The notes beneath the pieces were generated by a model. It was not told where the DNA came from. It ran no database searches and saw only the letters and a list, made by a program, of their open reading frames with translations. Below are positions 52,111 through 63,683 of a DNA stretch of 64,000 bases, piece after piece. The translations under genes and the position numbers were made by a program. The DNA is from Branchipolynoe longqiensis (taxonomy: Eukaryota; Annelida; Polychaeta; Phyllodocida; Polynoidae), in contig CM059186.1 in the NCBI GenBank assembly GCA_030323885.1, positions 169,865,230-169,929,229 of the forward strand, given 5' to 3'. The number at the start of each line of letters is the position of its first letter. Positions within the stretch are counted from its first letter, which is position 1.

Positions 52111-55100
52111 CATACCAGAAGAAAGGATATTGAAGTACCGTTCTTATGGTGTAAAAATTATCATTGTAGAGCAAATATACATGCCACAGTGTACATTCAC
52201 AAGCAATTGTCATCGACAACTCAAACTGAAAAATATTGCAAAATACTCATTTCAGTGTGATATGTTTGCTATTAAAATAATAATAAATGTAGTAGTTGTA
52301 CCTCAAATATGTATCAAATTGGAATAAGCAAGTCCCAATCCTATTTATACATTTAATGAAAACAATATTAAACAAAGCAGTTGATGGATACATAAGTAAA
52401 CCAAACTAAATGCGGAATAAGATCGGACATATGCATAGATACACTTTTCACAAGATGAATTTGAAATATGTCAAATGCCTTTTAACTACATTGTATTATT
52501 TCTTTGGGAAATAGTACATAAACCAATATAACAAACAGACATGGTGTATTGTCTTATTCATTTAGGTTGCCATACGTGTCATACATAAAGCGTTTGTGAC
52601 ACGTCATTTCACATGATTCAGGTTTCAGGATCCAATCCATCAGTCCTCTGCGTTTTCCTCATCATCGTCCTCATCGTTCTCGTCGCCATCCATGAATGGG
52701 GCAGATTCATGTTTTGCGTGTTCATTCGAGCATCCCTCGTCTGCTCCGCATTTACAGTATGTCATGCAGGAAAGCCCTCCTGCCCGAGAGCTGCACTTGA
52801 GGCTCCCACATGGCATGCTCGATTTGCAACGACATGCCACAAATTGCATGAGGGATGGTGGGGCAGCAGTGGAAGTGCCATTGACAGGGCAAAGAAGGGT
52901 TTTGTTCAACTCCCATCCATACTGACTAACATCAAGATCTGGTGAGTGTAGCTGGTCTGCCGCTCGCCATGTTAGTACCTGGATATGGGCTCTCTTGATG
53001 TGCTGTAGTGCAGCTTCGCTCGTTGGAGGAAGGCTCTTAATCTTTGGTGGATCCTTCTTTTTGCTGAACAGTAGATATCTCAGCCCATCTAGTGTTGACA
53101 CCACCACACCTCCATACAAATAGGACAAGAATTGGAAGCCTTCCCTTGTCCAGTCCTCTTCTGATGCATCAGGATCTGCAAATGCCCGAAGTGGAACCTT
53201 AGATTTCAGTAGCATACTGCACACGGAAGCCTTCCCTTTGCCATATGGGTACGATACGCTATCGCAGCCTGAGAGGGCATGAGCAGGAAGCAAATCCTGA
53301 GATCTGTCTCCAAGTGCCATGGCCGTTGCGTTGATGTCAATGACTTCGCCATTGTACTTCTTCATGGATACCTGAGCAGGGGAATTATAGCACCACACGA
53401 AGTATACCAGTAGGACGAAGATATCCGTATCATCAGCGAGGACTTGGATATGCTCTGTTTGTTGGTGCAGATGAAGAAGGTAGCTGACGAGTTTGACATC
53501 TGCTTCTTCGTGTGTATATGGACATTCCTCGCCGATGATGTGCACAGATTCATTGGGGTTCTCTGCAGTACACAGGTGCTTGATGAAGCTCTTCTTGTTC
53601 TGGTCACTTTTCATGATGATGTCCCTGGCTGGAAGTACCGTTTCGTCTGTCAGGTTGTAGTCTTGTGGAGCAGCACCCTTTTCCCGTCACCGAAGTTCAT
53701 GAGATTTGATGGAGTGCTCCTGGTAGCAGTCGAATACTACATACGTAGTATACGGACGAGTGAATGAGGAAATGAATCCTTTGGCGAACATAGACAACGT
53801 TGCATTTTTTGGCCACAGGGTGTGGTAGATTGCCTCATTCCCGTCTATCAACTGCACATCAACTGTAGGTCGTGGTTCTTTGTAGGTGATGGCCAACTTC
53901 GACACCAGGACCGACTTGCTTCCCTTGCGCATATCTCCATAATCGTCAAAGAGGGCAGTTGGCACTGGAGCCAATTCATACTCGAATAAGTCGGAAAGCT
54001 CCACATCTCTCTTCTGGGACACAATTAGTAAACATGCATACAGCTTTTCCATATCGTATACACTGGAGTCCCCTACCTTCATCTTCTTCTTCATTACTTC
54101 CATAGTTATGACAGCTTTCTTGAGAGGGACGTAGAACCCATCAGGAAGCTTTCCTGTGAATTCAGCGGCCATGATTCCTCCAATGCTGAAGGACTGATCC
54201 ACGTTCACTTCATCTGCAGCTACGAGACCATTTATAATGTTATACAATGGTTCTGTGGCTTTAGTCAGGAGTGGATTGGTGTGGCATTCGACTTCAAGGA
54301 TGATCTTCTTCCTGTCTTTGTTGTCAAGTTGTCGACATCTCTTCCCTTCTTTGTGTCTTCCTGTGCTGTCCTCCTGATCCTCGTCTTCCGTCTCATCGAA
54401 CATGTTGTCCATCGCAAGTGAGACAGCATTGCAGATGTGATATGATAAGGTCCACTCTGCCACGTGTTCATCTGACAATGACTTCCCCACCAAACCCCCC
54501 TTGGCCTTCCCATACCAGATGTAGGTTTGCTCCCCAAACTGATCCAAAAAGACAGCATTCCACACTCCCTTGTGATGACGACAAACGTGTTCTCCTCTCA
54601 GGAAGGCATCTTGTAGTTCAGATGGAAGAGACGATGCCATGTCTTGTAGGTGCCAGATGATATACTTGGCATAGTGCCAATGGCCTGCTGAAAAGAAGTA
54701 TGGAACTATCCTCTTCAAAGCGTACATGTGCAGGAGCCAGTCTCCCTCTCGTTCAGCTTGCACATAGAGATGGACGATCAGCAGTGGGATGATCAAGCAG
54801 TGCACCCAGAGTCGTGCTGTTTGTGACATGCAGATCGTGTCTAGTTGCTCTTCTAGAGATTCCACAGTAGTCTCCGCTGGATCAGTGCCGCAGTAGTGCC
54901 ACTACCACCATCCGTAAGCCCCGGAGCGCCTTCGGCCATGCCTTGCCATTCAGCATACTTCCTACGCCCTTGAATGCTGCTTCCAGAAGTTCCTCGAGTC
55001 CACTGCCGTTCATCAGGGTGCCGATGCATCCAACAAAAGACATTAGGGTATGCATCCCTCCCAGACGAACAATCTAGCTCTTCCAGCGATCTCGATCCGC

Positions 55101-56188
55101 CCACTTAACCTGCATGATGATCTTGTAAAGCTGCATGTCTGCTGACAGATGGATGTAGCGTTGTTGCCTTAGGGACTCTTCTATGAAAATCAACGTGGTC
55201 AAGATGGTGTTGGGGTGAGCAGACGGTAGGTCAATGAGAGGACCGAATACAAAGTGGCTCGCCATACCAACAGCCCTGCCTTCTTCTCTGGATGAAGCTG
55301 TCATTGCTCCTGACCACTCTGGGATCGGTTCTTCGTCGTTTGTACTCTGTACGATGGACACGAGCCAAGCTAAGTCCCTCTCCATGGCTTTGTGGATGTT
55401 AGCAGTTGTCTTACACAGTAGGTCGTATGCGATTCCATATGTCAGGGCTAGTTTGGGAGGATTGGGCTTTTTCTGTCTGTCAAACGGATACTTTTCGAGG
55501 TCTTCTTGGAGCCCAATATGGATCAAATCTTCGTGTGATATGCTTGCAGAAATAATGTTTTTTATTCACTGTTCCTTTCCAGTAACGAGGGTTCCCTCCG
55601 GCTTGTTGCAGCCTGGGAAGAAACATTTTGCTGAGGATTGCATCGTTCACGTCGGGTATCATCTATGATGGCTCACAGGTTCAACCTAGGAGGATATAAA
55701 CGACTGTTTATATAGTTTGGAAATGAATATAATGGTCAAAACACCACTTCCATACCTTGTTTTACAGAATAGTAATATTTGTGTTTAAATAACATCTGCA
55801 AACACAATAATGTCATAAGTCTTTGAAGGTATCCAAGTTTAACCATATTTTGAACATTTTCGGTTTTGTTGATTGACATGTCCTGAACACTTTGACAGAT
55901 GACCAGGCATTGTTAAAATTGTTTTAGATGGGAATTTTACCTGAATAGCATCTTCACACCTATACATTAATTAAATAGCCATGAATGAGACAAATAAATT
56001 GTCTGCAAGTGACATATTATTTTCTTTATTATCGGGATTAGTTTTTCCACAAAAAAATGTACATTTTGATTACCGTGAGTTGGCAGTAATAATTCCCTTT
56101 GAGCCTTTCTGTATTTACACATTCGTATCATACATAGAAGTTTTATACATCAGGAGAAAGGTACTTCAATATCCTTTCTTCTGGTATA
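52111..56188 (-). mobile_element. Candidate 4.1-kb DNA transposon with TIRs
   Basis: Inverted ends: cataccagaagaaaggatat + tgaagtacc at 52111-52139 and its inverse at 56160-56187, with weaker inverted similarity for about 15 bp further inward. Between them lies one long decayed minus-strand gene (55662 to 52640). No target duplication could be fixed. The superfamily is not recognised with certainty; an XPG-like nuclease element (Academ) is one possibility. Confidence 0.65.
52640..55662 (-). pseudogene. Transposon-borne protein of about 1000 residues, decayed
   Basis: Read from 55662 down. The N-terminal piece (YWKGTVNKKHYFCKHI) is followed by a shift near 55520 and then a block to TAG 55074-55076 (YGIAYDLLCKTTANIHKAM, PIPEWSGAMT). 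The same frame continues as IVRLGGMHTLMSFVGCIG. A shift near 54890 leads into 53687-54865 (TARLWVHCLIIPLLIVHLY, RIVPYFFSAGHWHYAKYI), then a TGA (CGA-like context) at 53687-53689, then to 52640: HEEADVKLVSYLLHLHQ, VLADDTDIFVLLVYF, ALSGCDSVSYPYGKGKA. The acidic DDTD and GCD segments suggest a PIN/FEN-type nuclease fold (inference). The Cys-rich tail (CRCKSSMPCGSLKC, CKCGADEGC) resembles a tesmin/TSO1 CXC repeat, followed by an acidic end. Similar proteins are widespread and uncharacterised in invertebrates (from memory). Confidence 0.68.
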
Positions 56189-56199
56189 ATATGGATCGC

Positions 56200-56546
56200 T
56201 CGTCGAACTTCGGTCCGCAGCAATCTGGGTGGACGACAGCTATTGGTTAATAATATATCAAAACAAATGCCCGCTGTCATAGAATTTGTCGATATGCGCA
56301 GTTCAAAACTTTGAATTTATTCAAAATTAAAAGAAATAAAGAACAATTTGACATAAACATGGATGCACAAATGAAATATTAATGGTTTATTCCGCGGAAA
56401 AAACGACCGTGACTCGGATCGCCCGAGTTGCTAGAATCTCAAATCGAACACCGCGAGTGGAGTAAAGATCATAAAATACTTTGCTGTAGTTATATTGGGG
56501 GTCGGTCCTAAGCATTGCTTATTCATATTAATATTAATAGTATATC
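56200..56546. other. No gene recognised
   Basis: Non-coding; nothing recognised. Confidence 0.5.
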
Positions 56547-56675
56547 CTCATGTGCAGCAACACATGTTTAATAAGTGCAACAGTGTCTAAATTAAATATG
56601 TAGAATCCAATCTATGTAAACTTCTTGGTTCATAAAATAAAAATTGATGCTTTCATCGGATTATGTAGCTTTAAG
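56547..56675 (+). repeat. MITE family M, right-end fragment
   Basis: caacacatgtttaataagtg, gatgctttcatcggattatg, tagctttaag. Confidence 0.75.
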
Positions 56676-57450
56676 TGAATCAGCCTTTGTTCAGTTTCTT
56701 CCTATTTTACGATGCACTCATCACTGTAATTTTCAATAGCAATACCTGCTTGTTCCGCATCACCCGTTTGGTCAAAACAACATCATAATTCAAACTTACA
56801 TACTTTCCAACATTTGAAGACAGTATTAAATAACCAATCATCATCTATTTATGGTCTGTACTCATTCAGAGTCGTGCGAGAATCGCAAGATTTGCACAGA
56901 CAGCCACCGTTAATATCTCTGTAGTATATAACACCAGAAAATATATACTTTCACTGGTAACACATCCATTTTCTAGTACTCCTCGTGGACGTTTGGTGTA
57001 GCCTGGTCCCCAAGCATTCTTTCACGGATTTGTCCAGAGATGGCGCCACTATGACTGTTTCAATCCATCCGAATGCACTGAGACACCACCAAGTGGCTAT
57101 GATATGAACTGGAGCCCGACAACGCTTGGTGGCGCTTCGGTGCGCCGACAAGGCCAGGGAACCAGGATAACAATAGGTGGCGACACCAGACGTGAAGAAT
57201 ATATCCGATACTGCAGCTTCTCCTTGCCGTCGCTTACCGCTAGGTGGCAGCTCCAGTTGCAAATGCCTGGACCCCTGGGTAGGTTTTGTGATGTAATTAA
57301 GCTTTAATTGCGTTGATTACGTCAAGATTAGCTGATTCATTTAGTAATCAACTATTATTTCACAGTCATGACAGCTTGAGTGTATTACAAGTACGTACCT
57401 GGGAGTGATTATTTAAATCATCTAGGGAGTAGAAAGTAGAATATGAAGTG
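56676..57450. other. No gene recognised
   Basis: Non-coding. An imperfect inverted pair, tggcgccac-like at 57039 and ggtggcgc at 57129, is noted but no element borders were found. Confidence 0.45.
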
Positions 57451-57454
57451 AACT

Positions 57455-58514
57455 TAAAGTTGCATAGTCCGATGGTTTTTCAGTTTTTGAGATTTTCTGA
57501 GATAAATACAATAGGTTGATCATTATAATGTACCTTACTTTAGCTGGAGGTAATTTTTATTTGAAGTGGGTAACTTTTGAGATATTTGAAGTGCAAACAT
57601 ACTAAATTTATCTTGGCAAGCTTGCAGTAACAGGTTCTATTCAATTGCCTCACCATTCCCAGCTGTGTGGCAACAATTGTTTAATAAGTGCACCAGTATC
57701 GAAGGTAGATATGTCGAATCCTATTTAGATAAATATTTTAGTTTTGAAAATTTGATGGTGTCATCAGACTATGCAGCTTTAAAGTTGCATAGTCCGATGA
57801 GTTTTAGTTTCTGTCATTTTCTGAGATTAATATACTAAAGTTGCCTGGTCCAATGAAATATTTAGTTTTCAAAACTAAAACAGGTATCTTCATTTGATTA
57901 TATATATCCAGCTTAGTGTATTAACTAGTGATTTGGAACAGCATTTCTAGAATAATCAGTGAATTTACTATGTTAGGTGATTTTTTATTTAGATCATTCC
58001 ACATAATGTGGTCATCGCGAGATGTCAATACCAGTCATAGGGAGAGGACTTCTGGAAAGCTTGTCGAAAGTATTATGGGTTCTTTCAGCTCAAATTACTT
58101 TAAAACTAGCCATTTTCCATCAAAATGACTCCGGACTAATGATTAGTAGGTCATAACAATCAATTTGATATATTTATCTACCAAAATAATACAAAAATTG
58201 AGACGCGATCAAACTATGCAACTTTAAGTTGGTCATTATAATCTACCTTACGTTAGTTTGAAGCAACTTTTTATTTTAAATGGCTAAGCTTTGATATCAT
58301 TATTTAAAGTGTAAACATACAACATTAATTTTTGCAAGCACTCAGCATAGACTTCTGCAGTAACAGATTCTGTTAAATTGGCTCAGTGTTCCATTCTATG
58401 TGGTGCAAATGCTTGATAAGTGCACCAGTATCTAAATTAGATAAGTATAATCAAATCTAGATCACTGTTTTGGTTTTGAAAATTTGATGTTTTCATCAGA
58501 CTATGCAGCTATAA
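57455..58514. repeat. Cluster of three MITE M copies, two nested
   Basis: The first full sense copy is 57455-57781. A second sense copy starts at 57781, is cut at about 57837 by an antisense copy (to about 58228), and resumes as ttggtcattataatctacc to 58514. Confidence 0.8.
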
Positions 58515-58639
58515 ATACTCCCCCCTCCTTCTCCTCCTCTTTCTCCTCCTTCTCTCCATCCTCCCTGTCGCTCTATTTGTATAGATAACATTGTGGTATC
58601 AAATAAAATGCATATGCATCATATTTCCATGATATATAT

Positions 58640-58682
58640 GTATAATATACATATATGATATATATATGATATATATATATAG
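58640..58682. repeat. ATATGATATATA repeat
   Basis: Short AT microsatellite with a gatatatat theme. The sequence after it (58700-58790) faintly resembles a LINE pol scrap (ALKVFYNQV); too short to call. Confidence 0.8.
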
Positions 58683-58824
58683 CGCCCCACTCTGAAATCA
58701 CGCTATGACAATTACGACTTATGCGAAGACTCCCACTTCTTCAATGCCCTGAAAGTTTTCTACAATCAGGTTTGCCCTTCAAGGCCAATAAGCCCTCCCT
58801 TCTCTTCCTACTTTCCACTTCCAC

Positions 58825-59406
58825 CGGACGCGGTGGCCTAATCAGCAGAGTGCAGGCTTCCTGTGTGGAAGGTCGGGAGTTCGATTGACAGCCGAGTCAA
58901 ACCAATGACTCAATTCAATCCAATTCAATTCTTTTATTTTAACTCTCTACAAGGTATGTTTACAATAAACTGAGGTGATACAATAAATGCATACAAATTC
59001 CTTACAGACAGAAAGGATCCCAGAAAGCAATGCTTATCTAGTTGGTCTCCATGATGTGAATGAACAAGCGATGACAATAACAGATGATTAAACTCAAGCT
59101 ACATTTTTAACTAATGATTATGATGAGATACTGATGCATCTCTTCACAGTTAATAAAAAACAAAATTACAAAATTGATGCATGTCGCTTCCTAGCCTGGC
59201 ACTCAGCATCACTAGGATAGGGCAAGGACTGGCTAGCTCAGTATCAGGATAATATTACTGAGTGGGATATCGGGTCATGGTGCCGGTGGCCTGATCTCTC
59301 AGTTAGCAGCACAAAAAAGTCACCATGAGTGTGTATTGTCACAAATTGGTACATGTCCTGATATGACCTCAGATGTTGCTACAACGTAAAACCACAACAA
59401 ACAAAT
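58825..59406 (+). repeat. SINE: family D head with B body, carrying an insertion
   Basis: Head ccaccggacgcggtggccta and gccgagtcaaaccaatgact (to 58911), then about 245 bp of foreign AT-rich sequence (58912-59158), then the B body from attgatgcatgtcgcttcct to aaaaccacaacaaacaaa. Confidence 0.78.
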
Positions 59407-59409
59407 CCT

Positions 59410-60155
59410 TTCCATTTCCAATAGGTCGTCGATTATTGATCGTTCTTCGGCTTTTATCTCCAGAGCTGCTACCCTTTCTGTGATTGTTCCACGGTGGTTC
59501 CAGTCGCTCCCCCGAACATGATTGAAGAACCCCACTTAGCGGCCATCTTGGTTGTTAGATGTGAACTGCACTTGTCCCCCCCCCCCCCCGCCCCACCCCT
59601 CTGAGGATCATCGAACCTGCACGCCTCCTTTATTGGACCTGAATGCATCCCACTACAAGGTCCATATTCTTTAGTTCTTTTTAGTGATGGTTTATTTATT
59701 CTCCTCATAACAGTTAAGTGCATGCATTTGTTTTTGCCGCTGTGTAGTAGTGGTCATGATCCATACGGATTGATTTCCTTTTCCTTTTTATTTGGTTTTT
59801 GATAATAATTTTGTATATACTTAACATTTGTAATACCTTGTATTGTACCCAAAGAAAGCTTGTTTTATTCAACAACGCATCTAGAGCACATCGATTTTTA
59901 TTATCGGCTATTGGACGTAAAACATTTGGTCATTCTGACATATTTCTTTAGAGGAAACCTGCTGCCGCCACAAAGGCTACTCTTTCTGATAAGCAGCAAA
60001 GGGTCTTTTATATACACTTTCCCGCAGACAGGACACCACATATCACAGCCTTTGCTAAACCAGTTGTGGACCACTGGTCGTTGTATTGTACCCATGCAAA
60101 TACTGTTTTAATCTAGATCTACTATGTTAGTTTTTTTGCTTTTGTCACACCTTTG
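59410..60155. other. No gene recognised
   Basis: Non-coding, with a C12-type tract at 59577-59590. Confidence 0.5.
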
Positions 60156-60158
60156 AAG

Positions 60159-60579
60159 GTAGATAAAAGATTCACCCTGTACTTCCAGTACAGGGGTGAA
60201 AACCAGCCTTATATAAAAACGGTCGAGAAATCAGGCTAATAAAATGAGTCTTTATGAGAGCCTAATTTCACAATGTAAGAACCAACATTTATTCTTTGAA
60301 TATGTCTTCATGTTTACCTGCTACTTTTGCGTTGGAAAATATAATAAAACATATACTTTAATGCAATTTAAAAGTGAAATCAACGGCGTTCTCTGGCCGC
60401 CATCTTGTCTTTTTGCATTCTCTCCCATTTCACCAACTTTGTTCTGATATAAGTAACCATTTGACACTGGTGCCAGGCATTCTACTTCTTGTTCCATACT
60501 AATGCTATTTTCGCCCGTATTTATATAAGGCTCGTCTTCACCCGTGTACTACAAGTACCGGGTGAATCTTTTATCTACT
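60159..60579. repeat. MITE with 60-bp terminal inverted repeats
   Basis: Left gtagataaaagattcaccct, cagtacaggggtgaa, agccttatataaa; right tttatataaggct, cttcacccgtgtac, gggtgaatcttttatctac. 421 bp, no coding frame of note. Confidence 0.85.
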
Positions 60580-60708
60580 TTAGGGGATATTTCTATAGCA
60601 TCAAGAGAGCCTGACGGTTCCTAACACTACAAAGGCACTCACGTGTGGTGCCTCGGGCACATTCAAGTAGCCCAATGCAAATTTAAAATGTCCAATGTAA
60701 AATTGAAG

Positions 60709-60961
60709 GGTTCAGGCCCAAAAACCAGCAAACGCCATTGGGGCTGAAATGAAACTATGACAATCTCATTTAAGCTGAAGCTGCCATCATTCTGATGATC
60801 AAAAGGTGCCCCCCCCCCCCACCAGAAGCTACCACATCCCCTATATAATTCCCGACTCGATATGAAATTGATAGACTTTAACTGGAAAGCACAACAGTAA
60901 AGTCTATTTTACAGAAAACAACTAAAATGGATTTGTCGGGTTTTGCGCTGACACCCTTCAA
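60709..60961. repeat. Diverged relative of the TTCAGGCGCAAAACC MITE
   Basis: gttcaggcccaaaaaccagc at the left and gggttttgcgctgacaccc at the right resemble the termini of 61141-61365. Confidence 0.45.
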
Positions 60962-61140
60962 CTGATTACCCTGATGTGTGGTGATGACCAGATCAAAAAA
61001 GCACCCGGCCCATATACTCAAAGGTCAAACTCCCTGTATAAGAGTGCGGGGGGGGGGGGGTAATCCTGATGACCTTGACCTGGATAATCGAGTTAATCCG
61101 GTCAAACTCTCTGCTGTTGTATACCCAGGTTTAGGAAGCG

Positions 61141-61365
61141 TTCAGGCGCAAAACCACGTAAATGCCAATCCAAAAGTCTAGTTTAAATAACAGATTTTTA
61201 CCTGAAAATAACATTAAAGCTCATTAATTCTACTTTTCATATGATCACATGGTTTTGGAGAAATAAACAAAACAGTAGGAATATAAAAATATAAACTTTT
61301 TGAAGGTTTGATTCCCATGTTTATCTCCATTTGTGGATTGGCGTTTACATGGTTTTGCGCCTGAA
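61141..61365. repeat. MITE with TTCAGGCGCAAAACC termini
   Basis: Perfect 15-bp inverted ends extended by nearly matching sequence (gtaaatgccaatcc against ggattggcgtttac) for about 33 bp; 225 bp long. Confidence 0.88.
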
Positions 61366-61440
61366 CTCTTCATACTTTCTATATTCACTATATTTAATAA
61401 ACACAGGGCAATGTATGATACAAAACCATATAAATACATA

Positions 61441-61678
61441 TACAGTGAAACCCGTTATAAGGCACCCTGATTTAACGCCCTGATTTAACGCCCTGATTTA
61501 ACACCCTGATTTAACGCCCTGATTAAATTTAAGATATAATGCAATGATTTATTGAACCCAAAATTCCTTAATTCAAAGATAATTCAGAAAAGTGAACCCT
61601 GATTTAACGTGACTCCGATTTTTTCACGATAGCATTATATGGACCTGAATGATTACAGTATAACGGGGTAATACTGTA
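61441..61678. repeat. pogo/Tigger-like MITE
   Basis: tacagtgaaacccgttataa at the left, tataacggggtaatactgta at the right, TA at both edges. It contains a 13-bp satellite (ccctgatttaacg) repeated five times at 61468-61527. Confidence 0.78.
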
Positions 61679-61863
61679 TATAGTAGTCTCCACTGACCTC
61701 TTCGCAAAATGCCACATAGACAACAGCGAGGTGGGGATAGGGTGATTGCATCAGGCAGTCTAGGTAGTGAAATGGTTAGCACACTAGCCCTAGAAAGACA
61801 ATATGTGTGGGTTCGAATCCTGCTCTAGGCACAATACTTCCTAGTTTCATCACCGCCACCCCA
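61679..61863 (+). repeat. tRNA-derived SINE, family A
   Basis: tagtctccactgacctcttc, gtctaggtagtgaaatggtt, gggttcgaatcctgctctag, caatacttcctagtttcat; inserted right at the MITE end. Confidence 0.85.
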
Positions 61864-61875
61864 ATATAATTAAGA

Positions 61876-62074
61876 TGGGGAAATTTCAATCACGGAATAT
61901 TGGTCTTCCTCATTCCACGGCTTCTTGCCCTATCCTAGTGATTCAGAGCACCAAGCTAGATAGCAGCAAGTATAAACCTTTAACTCATTGATTTGACTCA
62001 TCTTGATTTGAACTCGTGAGTTTGAATCCCACACCATGCTACACAGAAGTGGGCTTTCAACTTATTCGGCCATC
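61876..62074 (-). repeat. tRNA-derived SINE, family C
   Basis: Antisense: gaaatttcaatcacggaata, cttcctcattccacgg, taactcattgatttgactca, ttattcggccatc. Confidence 0.8.
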
Positions 62075-62273
62075 TTATTTAGCCTTTCCATTTCATATTC
62101 GTTTTGACAGCTGTATCTATCCCCCCGCAGTAGCCACACCTTAGCGGGTGATGACTCCCTCCCTTGGGAGGATGTCATCATCCGCTATGGTATGGTAAAT
62201 ATAGCCGTGAGTAGTTACTTATTTATATTCACATAATGTGCTATTCAGCATATATGTATGCATATATGGTTGG

Positions 62274-62384
62274 TTGTAGGAGTTTACGTCCTGCCAACAT
62301 CTAAGGTCATATCAGAATGGGGACCGACTTGTGACAGTGCACACTCATCACAACTTTATAGTACTGTTCCACTGGGAGACCAGT
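62274..62384 (-). repeat. SINE family B 3'-domain fragment
   Basis: tttacgtcctgccaacatct, aaggtcatatcag, ggaccgacttgtgacagtgc, ctgttccactgggagaccag. Confidence 0.82.
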
Positions 62385-62399
62385 ATGTATGTACATAAG

Positions 62400-62450
<51 letters not shown>

Positions 62451-62598
62451 GAATATGATGTATAACGCATTATATGGGTATAAATGCTAAGGAAACATAC
62501 GTTGCTACTTCCTCCATCGGCACATTGGTGGAGTGCCCCGCCCCAGCTGTCGGGGAGTTGTATACGGGTGTCCCTCCTTGCGCTACACACACTGGAGG

Positions 62599-62850
62599 CA
62601 TTATACGAGTATAAAGGCGTGGAAGGGAATTATTTCATTATTATTATTACAATATATACTGTAGTGCCTCCTTCATGTGCCATGACTGGTGGCGCCACCT
62701 CTGGCACTCCTTATTATTGTTATTACACTAGCGCAGGTGGCGCCACCAGTCAAGTGCATAGTGTTATGGAGAATAACAATGGTATGCAGTAATAATAATA
62801 ATATAGAATAATAGGAAATTCCCTTCGTATTTTTATACTCGCATAATACG
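62599..62850. repeat. Foldback element with 100-bp arms
   Basis: Arms 62599-62699 and 62736-62850 are inverted: cattatacgagtataaa and ggaagggaatt outside, tgactggtggcgccacc at the inner ends. A 36-bp spacer separates them. Confidence 0.8.
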
Positions 62851-62864
62851 TTATACACCACACA

Positions 62865-62884
62865 TATATATATATATATATATA

Positions 62885-62925
<41 letters not shown>

Positions 62926-62930
62926 CATAT
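62865..62930. repeat. TA microsatellite
   Basis: (TA)n run adjoining the foldback element. Confidence 0.95.
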
Positions 62931-62939
62931 ATATGAAGC

Positions 62940-63455
62940 TGCGTCCGTCCGAAGTCAGGATGCACTCATCATACATGGACGAGCCCATTCACAGATGGGG
63001 GTGGAGGGTGGTTACACAGGCCACTCCCGATCATTAATGAGCGATAATAAAATTATCACCGTACATATAAACAAAGATAAGTGCTTTAAGTGCTCTAACA
63101 TAAACTGGAATGTTGGTTTAACCGGACAAATCTTCACCACGAGTGAATAATTAACAAGCACAAACAATTAATTATATGGGTGCATGTGATTTGTGGAGAT
63201 GTGGGGTTAACCTGGTGATGTTGGTGCATGTTTTATTTGTGTGTTCAGACCTGGGTACTAAGCAGGGTCTGGTCGCCATTTTATCGGGCATCACAACACT
63301 TTATGTACGTCGGCAGATAAGAGGTGATCATTTCACACTCTGTGGGCGATTAGAAAGACTGATCACTGCGAGGAATAGGTTTAGATCCAGTTTATGGATT
63401 AACTCTTATGCATGTATGACACGTGTGTGACAAACATATCAAACGCAGATTCATA
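62940..63455. other. No gene recognised
   Basis: Non-coding; open frames are short and unlike known families. Confidence 0.5.
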
Positions 63456-63460
63456 TCTGC

Positions 63461-63540
63461 ATTCATTGATTCATTGATTCATGCATTCATTCATTCATTC
63501 ATTCATTCATGCATTCATTCAGTCATTCATTCTCATTCAT
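63461..63540 (+). repeat. ATTC microsatellite
   Basis: attcattcattc with gattc and gcattc variants. Confidence 0.95.
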
Positions 63541-63683
63541 TAACAGAACAGTGTTTTTGGTGACCACAAAAAAGAAGCAATAAATGAGTTGTCGTAAAAA
63601 CATTGTTAAAAGGGCCGGTGTTCATTGCCTCTAATTAGCTATTTTGGGTGGGTGGCCATTTTAGAAAGTAGAGTGTTATGGCC

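Noticed and set aside
55981..56250. 89-codon frame at the edge of the 52-56 kb transposon
   Set aside because: It reads across the right TIR into flanking DNA and has no family features.
58690..58800. LINE pol fragment
   Set aside because: A short stretch resembling ALKVFYNQV is too brief and lacks flanking support.
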